Positions 1 through 5,609 of a stretch of 14,751 nt of DNA are shown piece by piece. The position numbers and the translations under genes were made by a program. Source of the DNA: a bacterium (GTDB taxonomy: Bacteria > Patescibacteriota > Microgenomatia > UBA1400 > PJMF01); NCBI GenBank assembly GCA_017431585.1, contig JAFRKU010000024.1, forward strand, positions 1 through 14,751, in the 5' to 3' direction. Below the pieces are notes generated by a model. The model made no database searches and was not told the origin of the DNA. It saw only the letters and a list, made by a program, of their open reading frames with translations. How positions within the stretch are numbered: the stretch's first letter is position 1; each line of letters starts with the position of its first letter.

Positions 1-1
1 C

Positions 2-118
2 CCGGCGCGCCCCAACCCAAATTTGCCAGCAGGCAAATTTGGAGCAATCGATGTTTTTGATTGTGGTATCGGTGTTTTTCGCTACACCGGGAAATGGTGG
101 GCTGACGATGGATGCTAG
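2..118 (+). CDS. C-terminal fragment of an unidentified protein (cut by window edge)
   Basis: This frame is open from the left edge to a TAG at 116-118 and gives the last 38 residues of a protein, ending FRYTGKWWADDGC. Two other + frames are also open for part of this stretch. This one is preferred because most of its codons begin with G or another purine, as in real genes, and because its stop interlocks with the stop of the neighbouring minus-strand gene through the palindrome CTAG. The tail has two cysteines about 17 residues apart and several aromatics, which would suit a disulfide-closed extracytoplasmic domain, but that is inference. I do not recognise the family. The main alternative is the frame ending at TGA 129-131. 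Confidence 0.45.
   Translation, partial: PARPNPNLPAGKFGAIDVFDCGIGVFRYTGKWWADDGC
17..42. repeat. Perfect 11-bp inverted repeat (hairpin)
   Basis: CCAAATTTGCC (17-27) and GGCAAATTTGG (32-42) are exact reverse complements separated by AGCA. There is no T-run on either side, so it is not a canonical intrinsic terminator. It lies inside the putative partial reading frame and may be partly a by-product of coding. Confidence 0.6.
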
Positions 119-1818
119 TTGCCCAAAATGACGGCTGCACCCAGATAATGTTCGCCGTCTTGGACATAATCGTATAAAATGTTTTCTTGGAGGAAAGTGT
201 GCTCGTGGTGGAGACGCTCCCAGGTGTCTTGGGTGGTGAGGAGAAAAAATTCTTGGCGCAACGGGAGCGGTTGGTTGCCAAAATAAATATTGTCCAGTTG
301 GGTGAATTGGTAGCTGTCTTTAGGCTGGCGGGCGAGCGAGCTTGGGTCAAATTCGGGGCGAACCAGATACCACAAATACGTCAGTTGGCCGATGCCGACG
401 GCGTGAAGTTGGGCAAAATGGTCTTTTTGGGCGGCTAAAATTTCGGCGTGGCGGGTGCTGGCGGTTTGCCAAGATGCCGCCGAGAGAGCGGGGTAGACGT
501 GCCAGTAATGCCACAGAAAACGGCCGGTGGCGAACAGCTGGGCAGCAATGAGGAAAAATGCGAGTATTTTTTGCTTGGTGCTAAGGTGAATTTGTGATGG
601 TTTGAGTAAAATATATCTATTGAGAAAAATGGCGATGCCCCAAGCAATAAGGAGACAGGCGGGGACCAGGGCATTGAGGGTGCGCAAGGCGTGGGGGACA
701 TCGGTGACGGGGACGCTAGCGGGGACGAGGGCAACCGCCCACCAGGCAAGCAGGACGAGGCATAGACGCCAATCGTGGCGATAGAGCGAGACGAGGCCTA
801 TGAGTAAAAATGGCGCCCAAATGAGGTAAAAAAGGCCGACAAAACCAGTGGAATGGCGCAAATTGGCGTCGCCGTGTAAAAACAGGAAATCGCCGCTGAC
901 GTGCTGGCTGAGGTTGCGGGCGAGCCAGACAGCTTGAGCGCCTTTGTGGGTGAAAAGAATTCTGGCGGGTAGGGTGTTGCCGGCAAGTAAGCGCTGGTAA
1001 TTAACTTGGTGAATCAGCTGATTATTATTGAGGATGGAGGGAGTGGAGAGGCGGAGCTGATTGGAGGCAGCATAGAGTGGGTCGCGGAGCATGGCGAGCA
1101 TCATAAGGCCAAAGATGCCGAGAGAAACGGCGGCATTGAGGAGAAATGTGGGCCAGCGGCGATAGTCGCGAGATAAAAAGTACAGGCTGACGGCGGTCCA
1201 GACGATGGGCCAGACGAAACGGACGCTAAAATAGGTCCACATGGAGACGCCGGATAGCAAAGCGCTAGCGATGAGCCAAAAAATATGTATAAATGAGTGT
1301 TTTTTAGTGGGGGTGGCTTGATAATATTTGAGCAAACACAAAATACTGGCGGCAAGCAACATTTGGCCCAGGTGGCCTTCAAAACCGGCGCGGGAAAAAA
1401 GAATGCTCCAGGGGCATAAAGCGACGACGGCCATGGTGGTGAGTTGATAGATCCGGGCGCGAGCGGGGGTGGGCGAAAGGAGCCGAGCGAGACTGCCGGC
1501 AAGAGCGACCGTGGCTAAGCCCGCCAAGAGAGAGGGCAGGCGCAGGGCCCAAGCGGTGGGGCCAAAAAACTGGACGCTGAGAGTGGCTAACCAGATGTAG
1601 GGAGCCAGTTTGTAGTCGCCGTAGGAAGGGTAAATGAGCTTGAAAATTGGTAGCTCGTGTAGATCGGTGCCGGTGGCGACGATTTTTTTGGCGTCGGCTA
1701 AAATGGCAATTTCGTCCCAATAAAGCCCGGTGGGTACGTGGCCCAAGCCCCAAAGGCGAATTGCGAGCGCTAAAACCATGATTGCGGTGTATAATAGCCA
1801 AAATCGCTTGTTACTCAT
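115..1818 (-). CDS. GT-C family membrane glycosyltransferase (GT39/ArnT-like)
   Basis: This 567-residue protein begins with a membrane helix (about residues 7-25) and has roughly ten further hydrophobic segments. The first external loop carries the acidic pair D35-E36 in GLYWDE, followed by GDYKLAPYIWL (about 68-78). That arrangement is typical of GT-C enzymes of the PMT/ArnT type, which use a polyprenyl-phosphate sugar and transfer it outside the membrane; the acidic loop residues are the expected catalytic site. The C-terminal 150 residues are more hydrophilic and probably extracytoplasmic. The ATG at 1818 is chosen because an extended -10 box ends 7 bases upstream, leaving no room for a longer N-terminus. 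Its stop interlocks with the partial gene at 2-118. Sugar and acceptor cannot be told. The GT-C fold is secure; the exact family is less so. Confidence 0.78.
   Translation of the reverse strand: MSNKRFWLLYTAIMVLALAIRLWGLGHVPTGLYWDEIAILADAKKIVATGTDLHELPIFKLIYPSYGDYKLAPYIWLATLSVQFFGPTAWALRLPSLLAGLATVALAGSLARLLSPTPARARIYQLTTMAVVALCPWSILFSRAGFEGHLGQMLLAASILCLLKYYQATPTKKHSFIHIFWLIASALLSGVSMWTYFSVRFVWPIVWTAVSLYFLSRDYRRWPTFLLNAAVSLGIFGLMMLAMLRDPLYAASNQLRLSTPSILNNNQLIHQVNYQRLLAGNTLPARILFTHKGAQAVWLARNLSQHVSGDFLFLHGDANLRHSTGFVGLFYLIWAPFLLIGLVSLYRHDWRLCLVLLAWWAVALVPASVPVTDVPHALRTLNALVPACLLIAWGIAIFLNRYILLKPSQIHLSTKQKILAFFLIAAQLFATGRFLWHYWHVYPALSAASWQTASTRHAEILAAQKDHFAQLHAVGIGQLTYLWYLVRPEFDPSSLARQPKDSYQFTQLDNIYFGNQPLPLRQEFFLLTTQDTWERLHHEHTFLQENILYDYVQDGEHYLGAAVILGN
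1788..1795 (+). promoter_or_regulatory. Possible -10 box for the second GT-C-like gene
   Basis: TATAAT at 1790-1795 lies inside the start region of the divergent glycosyltransferase, about 65 bases upstream of the ATG at 1861. There is no good -35 and the TG is one base out of register for an extended -10. A transcript from here would have a leader of about 60 bases, consistent with the GAGG site before this gene. Confidence 0.35.
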
Positions 1819-1825
1819 GGGGGTG

Positions 1826-1834
1826 ATTATACCA
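1826..1834 (-). promoter_or_regulatory. Extended -10 promoter for the GT39-like gene
   Basis: Read on the minus strand: TGTGG followed by TATAAT (1831-1826), then 7 bases (CACCCCC) and the ATG. No -35 match is visible at the usual distance. Transcription would start within a base or two of the ATG, giving a leaderless message without a Shine-Dalgarno site. Confidence 0.75.
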
Positions 1835-1860
1835 CAGCGGCAAGAAAATTGAGGACGAGA

Positions 1861-3486
1861 ATGCTAAAAAGTGACAGAATGACACAAATAATAGAGGTTA
1901 TAGGTCATTTCTTGAGGACAAATTGGTATCTTATATTAATAATTATTGTGGCATTGGCGGGCCGAGTGGCTTATCCGCTGACTAATAGTTTCGCTTTTGT
2001 GTTTGATCATGGTAAAGACAGTTTGAATGTCATGGAAATGTTGCTGACTCATCGGCCAAAATTGATTGGCCCGTGGACGTCTATTCCGGGGTTTTATTTT
2101 GGACCGGTGTGGTATTATATGTTGGCAGCGTGCTATCTGGTGGGGGCGGGGCAACCGGTGGCGGCCGTGTGGGGGATGATTGGGCTGGCGGTGGTGATGG
2201 TGGCGCTGACTTATCGCTATTTTGGGCGATTGGCGGCGACGATGGTAGCCACGGGGACGGCCTGGGTGACGATCACGGTTTCGGCGTGGAATCCTTATCC
2301 TTTGCCGCTGGTGTCGTTGTTGCTGCTGATACTGTTGAAAAAAACTGCGACTGATCACAATTTATCGCTGAAGCGAGCCTTTTGGTTTGGCTTACTGGCG
2401 GCGCTGGGCTGTCATTTCTCGACGGCTTATGCCATATTTTATCCTATAATAATTTTGTTATGTTGGCTTAAACAAAGACTTATAATAAATTATAAAGTGA
2501 TACTTTGTGCCATTTTGGGGTTTGCGGTGCCGTGTTTGCCTCAGGCGTTTTTTGAAGTGCGCCATGATTTCGGTGAGGTACGGGCGGTGTGGACTTATAT
2601 TAGTGAGACGGGGGCACGTGGGGGCGACAGTTTGTCTTGGGGTAAGGTCCAGGGGGTGGTGGGGGAGACGCTGGGGCAAGTGCGACTGCTGGCTTTCCCG
2701 GATATTCAGCTGCCAGATCAGTTGGGGACGGTGGCGAGCGCGATTTTGGCTTTTTTCGGCTGCGTATGGCTGGCTGTGGCCATCGCGGCGGTGGCGAAAC
2801 ACGTCAAAAATAAAGCTTGGCCGACGGATAATTTATGGGTAGAATGTTTAATTTTTATTTTGCTGCCGACGACGGGCTTTTTGTTTTTGCATTTTAACGT
2901 CTGGTATTTGCTGGGCATGGCGCCGGCAGTGGTGATTTTGGTAGCTTGGCCTGTGCGCGAGTACCGCTGGGCGGCGGCGGCGTGGGCGGGGGCGATGATA
3001 GTGGGTTTGGTGACTCATAATGCCTGGGAATTTGTGTGGAATGACGTGTCGCGTGTGGGGTCATTTTATGCACAGGTTAATCAAGTGTGGGAAGACATCA
3101 AGGTTTTGGCGGGTGATAAAAATTTTGCGGTTTACACGTATGAAGGGGCGATCTATGACTTTAATTACCAGTACTTGATGTTGCGTGACGCCTGGAAAGA
3201 GGGCAGGCCGCTGCCGGTGGAATTCTCTTATGCGCCGGGTGAAACGGCGTATGTACCGATGAAAGAGGCTTTGCTGGCTCGGCTGCCGCAACAAAGTGGT
3301 CCGGTGGAAACGGTGTTTTACATTATTATCGGCCGGGAGAAAGCGAGCGACTACTTTTTAGCGTGGCAAGATCGGCAAGAGTATTTGGCGGGGGCACGAT
3401 TTATCGAGCAAGTGGGGGAAAATTTGGAACTGTGGCAGGCAGAAAACATTGGTGAAGCAACGTTTAGTGCGGAAATTGAGGAATAA
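1861..3486 (+). CDS. Polytopic membrane protein, probable GT-C glycosyltransferase
   Basis: A 541-residue protein with many hydrophobic helices and a C-terminal soluble part of about 150 residues. After the first helix (about 22-38) comes FDHGKDS (48-54), then GFYFGPVWYYML (77-88). The position of the acidic residues D49 and D53 in the first external loop, and the overall layout, resemble GT-C enzymes that use lipid-linked sugars. The motif differs from the WDE of its divergent neighbour, so the two are not close paralogues. A TTG at 1849 would add four residues; ATG 1861 is preferred because GAGG sits 6 bases upstream (1851-1854). Codons are mostly G-rich, but two AT-rich patches occur near 1880-1960 and 2450-2510. 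It converges on the HIT gene with 36 bases between and no clear terminator. Substrate unknown. Confidence 0.62.
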   Translation: MLKSDRMTQIIEVIGHFLRTNWYLILIIIVALAGRVAYPLTNSFAFVFDHGKDSLNVMEMLLTHRPKLIGPWTSIPGFYFGPVWYYMLAACYLVGAGQPVAAVWGMIGLAVVMVALTYRYFGRLAATMVATGTAWVTITVSAWNPYPLPLVSLLLLILLKKTATDHNLSLKRAFWFGLLAALGCHFSTAYAIFYPIIILLCWLKQRLIINYKVILCAILGFAVPCLPQAFFEVRHDFGEVRAVWTYISETGARGGDSLSWGKVQGVVGETLGQVRLLAFPDIQLPDQLGTVASAILAFFGCVWLAVAIAAVAKHVKNKAWPTDNLWVECLIFILLPTTGFLFLHFNVWYLLGMAPAVVILVAWPVREYRWAAAAWAGAMIVGLVTHNAWEFVWNDVSRVGSFYAQVNQVWEDIKVLAGDKNFAVYTYEGAIYDFNYQYLMLRDAWKEGRPLPVEFSYAPGETAYVPMKEALLARLPQQSGPVETVFYIIIGREKASDYFLAWQDRQEYLAGARFIEQVGENLELWQAENIGEATFSAEIEE

Positions 3487-3522
3487 AAGTACACAAATAT
3501 AGACTAATTGTATACAAAGTGA

Positions 3523-3990
3523 TCATTTTTGTTTGATTTTTTCGTGTTTTTTGCCGATGGAAAAGTGGACGCGGTCGTAATCGGGAGCGGTGATATCGGG
3601 GACAATAAATTGCCAGTGGAGATGATCGATAGTGGCGCCGGAATAATCGCTGTCGCCGAAACGGATACATAGGGCCCCGCCAGGGCAATGGAGCCTTTTT
3701 TTGAGCCATTGGGCTAGGGTGATTAATTCTTGGCTGGCTTCGGGAGTGATGTCTTCCAGGCGTGTCCAGTAGGCACGAGAAATGATCAAATAGTGGTTGC
3801 GGGTGTGATCGTAGGGCCATTGATTGGCGGTAATGTACCAAAATTGGCCCTTTTTGATGACGGGGAGATGATGATATTTGGGCAAATTCTCGAGTAAAAA
3901 GGGGCTTTCGTGATTATCGAGGCTGCGGCGCATGGTGGCGATTTGGTCGGGCCAGCGGGCATTGTCAATATCCAGATGAGGCGTGGGCAT
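3523..3990 (-). CDS. HIT-domain protein, HxHxQ (transferase-type) variant
   Basis: A 155-residue soluble protein. The histidine-triad motif is H123-L-H125-W-Q127, within a segment beginning SGATIDHLHW. Canonical HIT hydrolases have a third histidine where this has glutamine; HxHxQ is known from GalT and related nucleotidyltransferases or Ap4A phosphorylases, where the middle histidine carries the nucleotide. Nucleotide hydrolase or transferase activity is therefore likely, but the substrate is unknown. The ATG at 3990 is chosen because AAAGGA (3999-3994) precedes it by 3 bases. An upstream in-frame start at 4047 would overlap thyA by 50 bases. The gene starts 7 bases after the thyA stop, so the two are almost certainly co-transcribed, which suggests a nucleotide-related role. 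Confidence 0.8.
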   Translation of the reverse strand: MPTPHLDIDNARWPDQIATMRRSLDNHESPFLLENLPKYHHLPVIKKGQFWYITANQWPYDHTRNHYLIISRAYWTRLEDITPEASQELITLAQWLKKRLHCPGGALCIRFGDSDYSGATIDHLHWQFIVPDITAPDYDRVHFSIGKKHEKIKQK

Positions 3991-3997
3991 AAGTCCT

Positions 3998-4870
3998 TTA
4001 GATAGCGGCCGGGATGCCTTTGATCGCCGGATGCGGATGGTAATCAACTAACTCAAAATGCTCGGGTCGGAAGGCAAAAATGTCATTGGGCGGATTGATG
4101 AGACGTAACTGAGGCAGAGGGCGAGGTTCGCGGCGCAGCATTTCCTGGACGGCAGCCTGCTGATCGAGGTAAATGTGGGCGTCGGAGATGGTGTGGATGT
4201 ATTCACCAGGCTGCAAACCGGTGACGTGGGCGACGGCGAGTAAGAGAGCGGAGTATTGGATGAGGTTGGAGGGCACGCCGATAGGGAGGTCGCCGCTGCG
4301 CTGGAACATGTGCAGAGACAATTTGTCGCCAATAACGCGAAAATGCATCCAACCATGGCAGGGGCAGACGACGACTTTTTGCTGACGGTCGCGGAGGCGA
4401 TAAATGTATTGGGGGACCCAAGGGGTGATAAAATGGGTGCGCAGCTGAGGCTGCTGTTTGATTTGCTCGATTAAAGCGGCAAATTGGTTGAAACTGGGGC
4501 CTTCGGAAGTGGGGAAATCGTGGAAAGCGGCGCCGTAAGAGCCAGGGCCTAAATCGCCGGCCGGTAGGCCACGTTTGGCACACTTTTCGGGTGTAACCCA
4601 GGCTTTCCACCATTTACAACCGAAACTTGCTAATTCGTCTTGGGTACGGGCGCCATTGATAAAAGCGAAAATTTCGGCGATGGGGGCGCGCCAAAATTTG
4701 CTTAAATCGCGCTCGGTGATGACGGGGAAACCAACGCTAAGGTCGAATTTGAGCGGGGGATTGCCAAAAATCATCTTGGCATCGACGCCTTGTTGGCTGG
4801 GGAGGGTGACGCCCTCGGTCAAGACGCGGCGCAAAAAATCTCGATATTGAGTATCAATGTGTTTTGGCAT
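3998..4870 (-). CDS. thyA: Thymidylate synthase, divergent
   Basis: ThyA methylates dUMP to dTMP using 5,10-methylene-tetrahydrofolate. The 290-residue protein has the nucleophile C171 in CPCH, QRSGD (190-194), the pyrimidine-selecting N202 in GVPSN, DAHIY (230-234) and the C-terminal PHPAIKG...AAI tail that closes the active site. Aligned by eye to E. coli ThyA it is longer by about ten residues around 90-103. It also lacks two of the four phosphate-binding arginines: the Arg21 position is Q26, and the second Arg of the RR pair is T145. N202 argues for dUMP rather than dCMP as substrate. The ATG at 4870 lies 7 bases after a TATAAT box. The HIT gene follows at once. The family call is firm; the altered phosphate site is the oddity. 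Confidence 0.93.
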   Translation of the reverse strand: MPKHIDTQYRDFLRRVLTEGVTLPSQQGVDAKMIFGNPPLKFDLSVGFPVITERDLSKFWRAPIAEIFAFINGARTQDELASFGCKWWKAWVTPEKCAKRGLPAGDLGPGSYGAAFHDFPTSEGPSFNQFAALIEQIKQQPQLRTHFITPWVPQYIYRLRDRQQKVVVCPCHGWMHFRVIGDKLSLHMFQRSGDLPIGVPSNLIQYSALLLAVAHVTGLQPGEYIHTISDAHIYLDQQAAVQEMLRREPRPLPQLRLINPPNDIFAFRPEHFELVDYHPHPAIKGIPAAI

Positions 4871-4877
4871 ATTGCCA

Positions 4878-4883
4878 ATTATA
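4878..4883 (-). promoter_or_regulatory. -10 box of thyA
   Basis: On the minus strand, TATAAT (4883-4878) is preceded by CGGT and followed by 7 bases before the thyA ATG. It lacks the TG of the other promoters here and no -35 is evident, so it may be weaker. It lies in the 29-base gap after the small upstream gene and implies a leaderless thyA message. Confidence 0.6.
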
Positions 4884-4899
4884 ACCGATTTTTGTCGAT

Positions 4900-5205
4900 T
4901 TATTCCCGAGTTTTTTGCAAGAATTCCAGCAGTTGGAAAATTTCCGCATCTGTCAGCAGTTTTGTGGCTTCGCGATACAAAAATTGTTCGCGGCGGTTGG
5001 CGTCCCAGTGCTGAAGTAAAAGTGCAAGTGATTTTTGTTTGTATTCATCAATCGAAATAGTGCTATTTGTATACATTTCGTCTAATTGAGCGAGGGTGGC
5101 TTTGGTGACGGCGCGCGCGGTGGGTTCCAGATGTGACAGGATGAGCGACTTGAGGCGCTGGAGGACTTGCCGGAGGCGAGCGAGCGGAAGGTCTTTATTG
5201 AGCAT
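4900..5205 (-). CDS. Small helical protein of unknown function
   Basis: A 101-residue soluble protein, predicted mainly helical from its regular spacing of Leu, Ala, Glu and Arg. It has no membrane segment, signal peptide, cysteine or histidine cluster, or family motif that I recognise. A near-consensus extended -10 box ends 7 bases before the ATG, which strongly supports the start and argues that the gene is real. It lies 29 bases upstream of thyA on the same strand, but thyA has its own -10 box, so co-transcription is possible rather than certain. The 3' end carries one copy of the ATTCTTGCAAAA element that recurs in this window, encoding E-F-L-Q-K. Confidence 0.6.
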   Translation of the reverse strand: MLNKDLPLARLRQVLQRLKSLILSHLEPTARAVTKATLAQLDEMYTNSTISIDEYKQKSLALLLQHWDANRREQFLYREATKLLTDAEIFQLLEFLQKTRE

Positions 5206-5212
5206 AAGGCGT

Positions 5213-5221
5213 ATTATATCA
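5213..5221 (-). promoter_or_regulatory. Extended -10 promoter of the small helical gene
   Basis: On the minus strand: TGTGA then TATAAT (5218-5213), then 7 bases (ACGCCTT) to the ATG. No -35 is visible. A leaderless start is implied. Confidence 0.7.
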
Positions 5222-5419
5222 CATCGCGCCTCCAGAGATATATACCTATGCTTTCAAGACGTTTATTCCCTTCGGCGCGCGAATCGCTGTCGCGGAATTA
5301 TCATTCTCAGCGTGGATAGTTTGGGTGGCCGCTCACTCAAGTGCGCGTCTCAGTGAATAAATGTCTAGAAAGTGCACGCCAGAATACACTTCTGGCGGTA
5401 GAGGCCTGGAAATTGCCTC
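5222..5419. other. Gene-free region with several perfect hairpins
   Basis: No convincing reading frame lies here. Three exact hairpins are visible: CGCGA/TCGCG (5278-5282 with 5290-5294, 7-base loop); CGCCAGAA/TTCTGGCG (5377-5384 with 5390-5397, 5-base loop); and AGAGGC/GCCTCT (5400-5405 with 5415-5420, 9-base loop). A weaker TCACT/AGTGA pairing is near 5332-5356. I see no tRNA T-arm, tmRNA, RNase P, 4.5S or 6S RNA signature, and no match to glycine or tetrahydrofolate riboswitches. It could be an unknown small RNA or a cis-acting region for glyA. No T-run ends it, and I could not find a clear promoter entering it on either strand. Confidence 0.35.
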
Positions 5420-5448
5420 TTGATAAATGACCTATAATGTGATATAAT
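5420..5448 (+). promoter_or_regulatory. Strong distal promoter upstream of glyA
   Basis: TTGATA (5420-5425), a 17-base spacer, then TATAAT (5443-5448) preceded by TGTGA, so both a -35 and an extended -10 are present. Transcription would start near 5455, giving a leader of about 155 bases before glyA that contains the 5466-5486 hairpin. A further TATAAT at 5433-5438 has no matching -35. Confidence 0.65.
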
Positions 5449-5465
5449 GGGTAGCGTGGCAAAGA

Positions 5466-5486
5466 TTCTTGCAAAAAGTGCAAGAA
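5466..5486 (+). other. Hairpin in the distal glyA leader
   Basis: TTCTTGCA (5466-5473) and TGCAAGAA (5479-5486) pair exactly over 8 bp with an AAAAG loop. A GGGGG run and a five-codon frame (ATG at 5506, M-K-Q-K-I, stop 5521-5523) follow. The left arm is a copy of the ATTCTTGCAAAA element. The A-rich sequence after it is not a terminator T-run. Confidence 0.45.
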
Positions 5487-5545
5487 AAGTTGAAAAGGGG
5501 GATAAATGAAACAAAAGATATAATTTCCAGGCGAAGTGCGGTGGC

Positions 5546-5573
5546 TTGACTTTTGGTGAAATTGGGTTATAAA
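5546..5573 (+). promoter_or_regulatory. Proximal glyA promoter
   Basis: TTGACT (5546-5551), a 16-base spacer and TATAAA (5568-5573) would start transcription near 5580, about 30 bases before the GTG at 5610. Because this promoter spans the in-frame TTG at 5553, that upstream start is unlikely. Confidence 0.6.
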
Positions 5574-5609
5574 TACATCAGTTGGCACGAGAGTAGGGGA
5601 AAGGGCAGC

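Noticed and set aside
435..1801. Several 60-190 residue frames opposite or out of frame with the glycosyltransferase and other real genes
   Set aside because: They are Pro/Arg/His-rich shadow frames produced by the strand skew and lack promoters, ribosome sites and family motifs.
3487..3522. Palindrome TTGTATACAA as a terminator between convergent genes
   Set aside because: Stem is only 5 bp of mostly A/T pairs with no loop and no T-run.
3991..4047. Longer HIT protein starting at 4047
   Set aside because: It would overlap thyA by 50 bases, and ATG 3990 has AAAGGA in place.
5361..5423. Twenty-codon + frame (MSRKCTPEYTSGG...) over two hairpins
   Set aside because: No ribosome site, immediate upstream in-frame stop, very short, and the bases are better explained by the perfect hairpins.
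5535..5543. AAGTGCGGT, identical to the Haemophilus DNA uptake core
   Set aside because: A single 9-mer is expected about 0.1 times by chance in both strands of this window, and no second copy was found.
5206..5545. tRNA, tmRNA, RNase P RNA, 4.5S or 6S RNA
   Set aside because: No T-arm, no GGAAGGAAGCA-type core, no RNase P conserved blocks on either strand.
5585..5605. GAGAGTAG before glyA as part of a tetrahydrofolate riboswitch
   Set aside because: Only about 25 bases remain before the start codon and none of the other conserved blocks of that riboswitch is present.
5553..5609. Longer glyA from the in-frame TTG at 5553
   Set aside because: The added 19 residues overlap a TTGACT-N16-TATAAA promoter and do not match the family N-terminus; GTG 5610 has a ribosome site.
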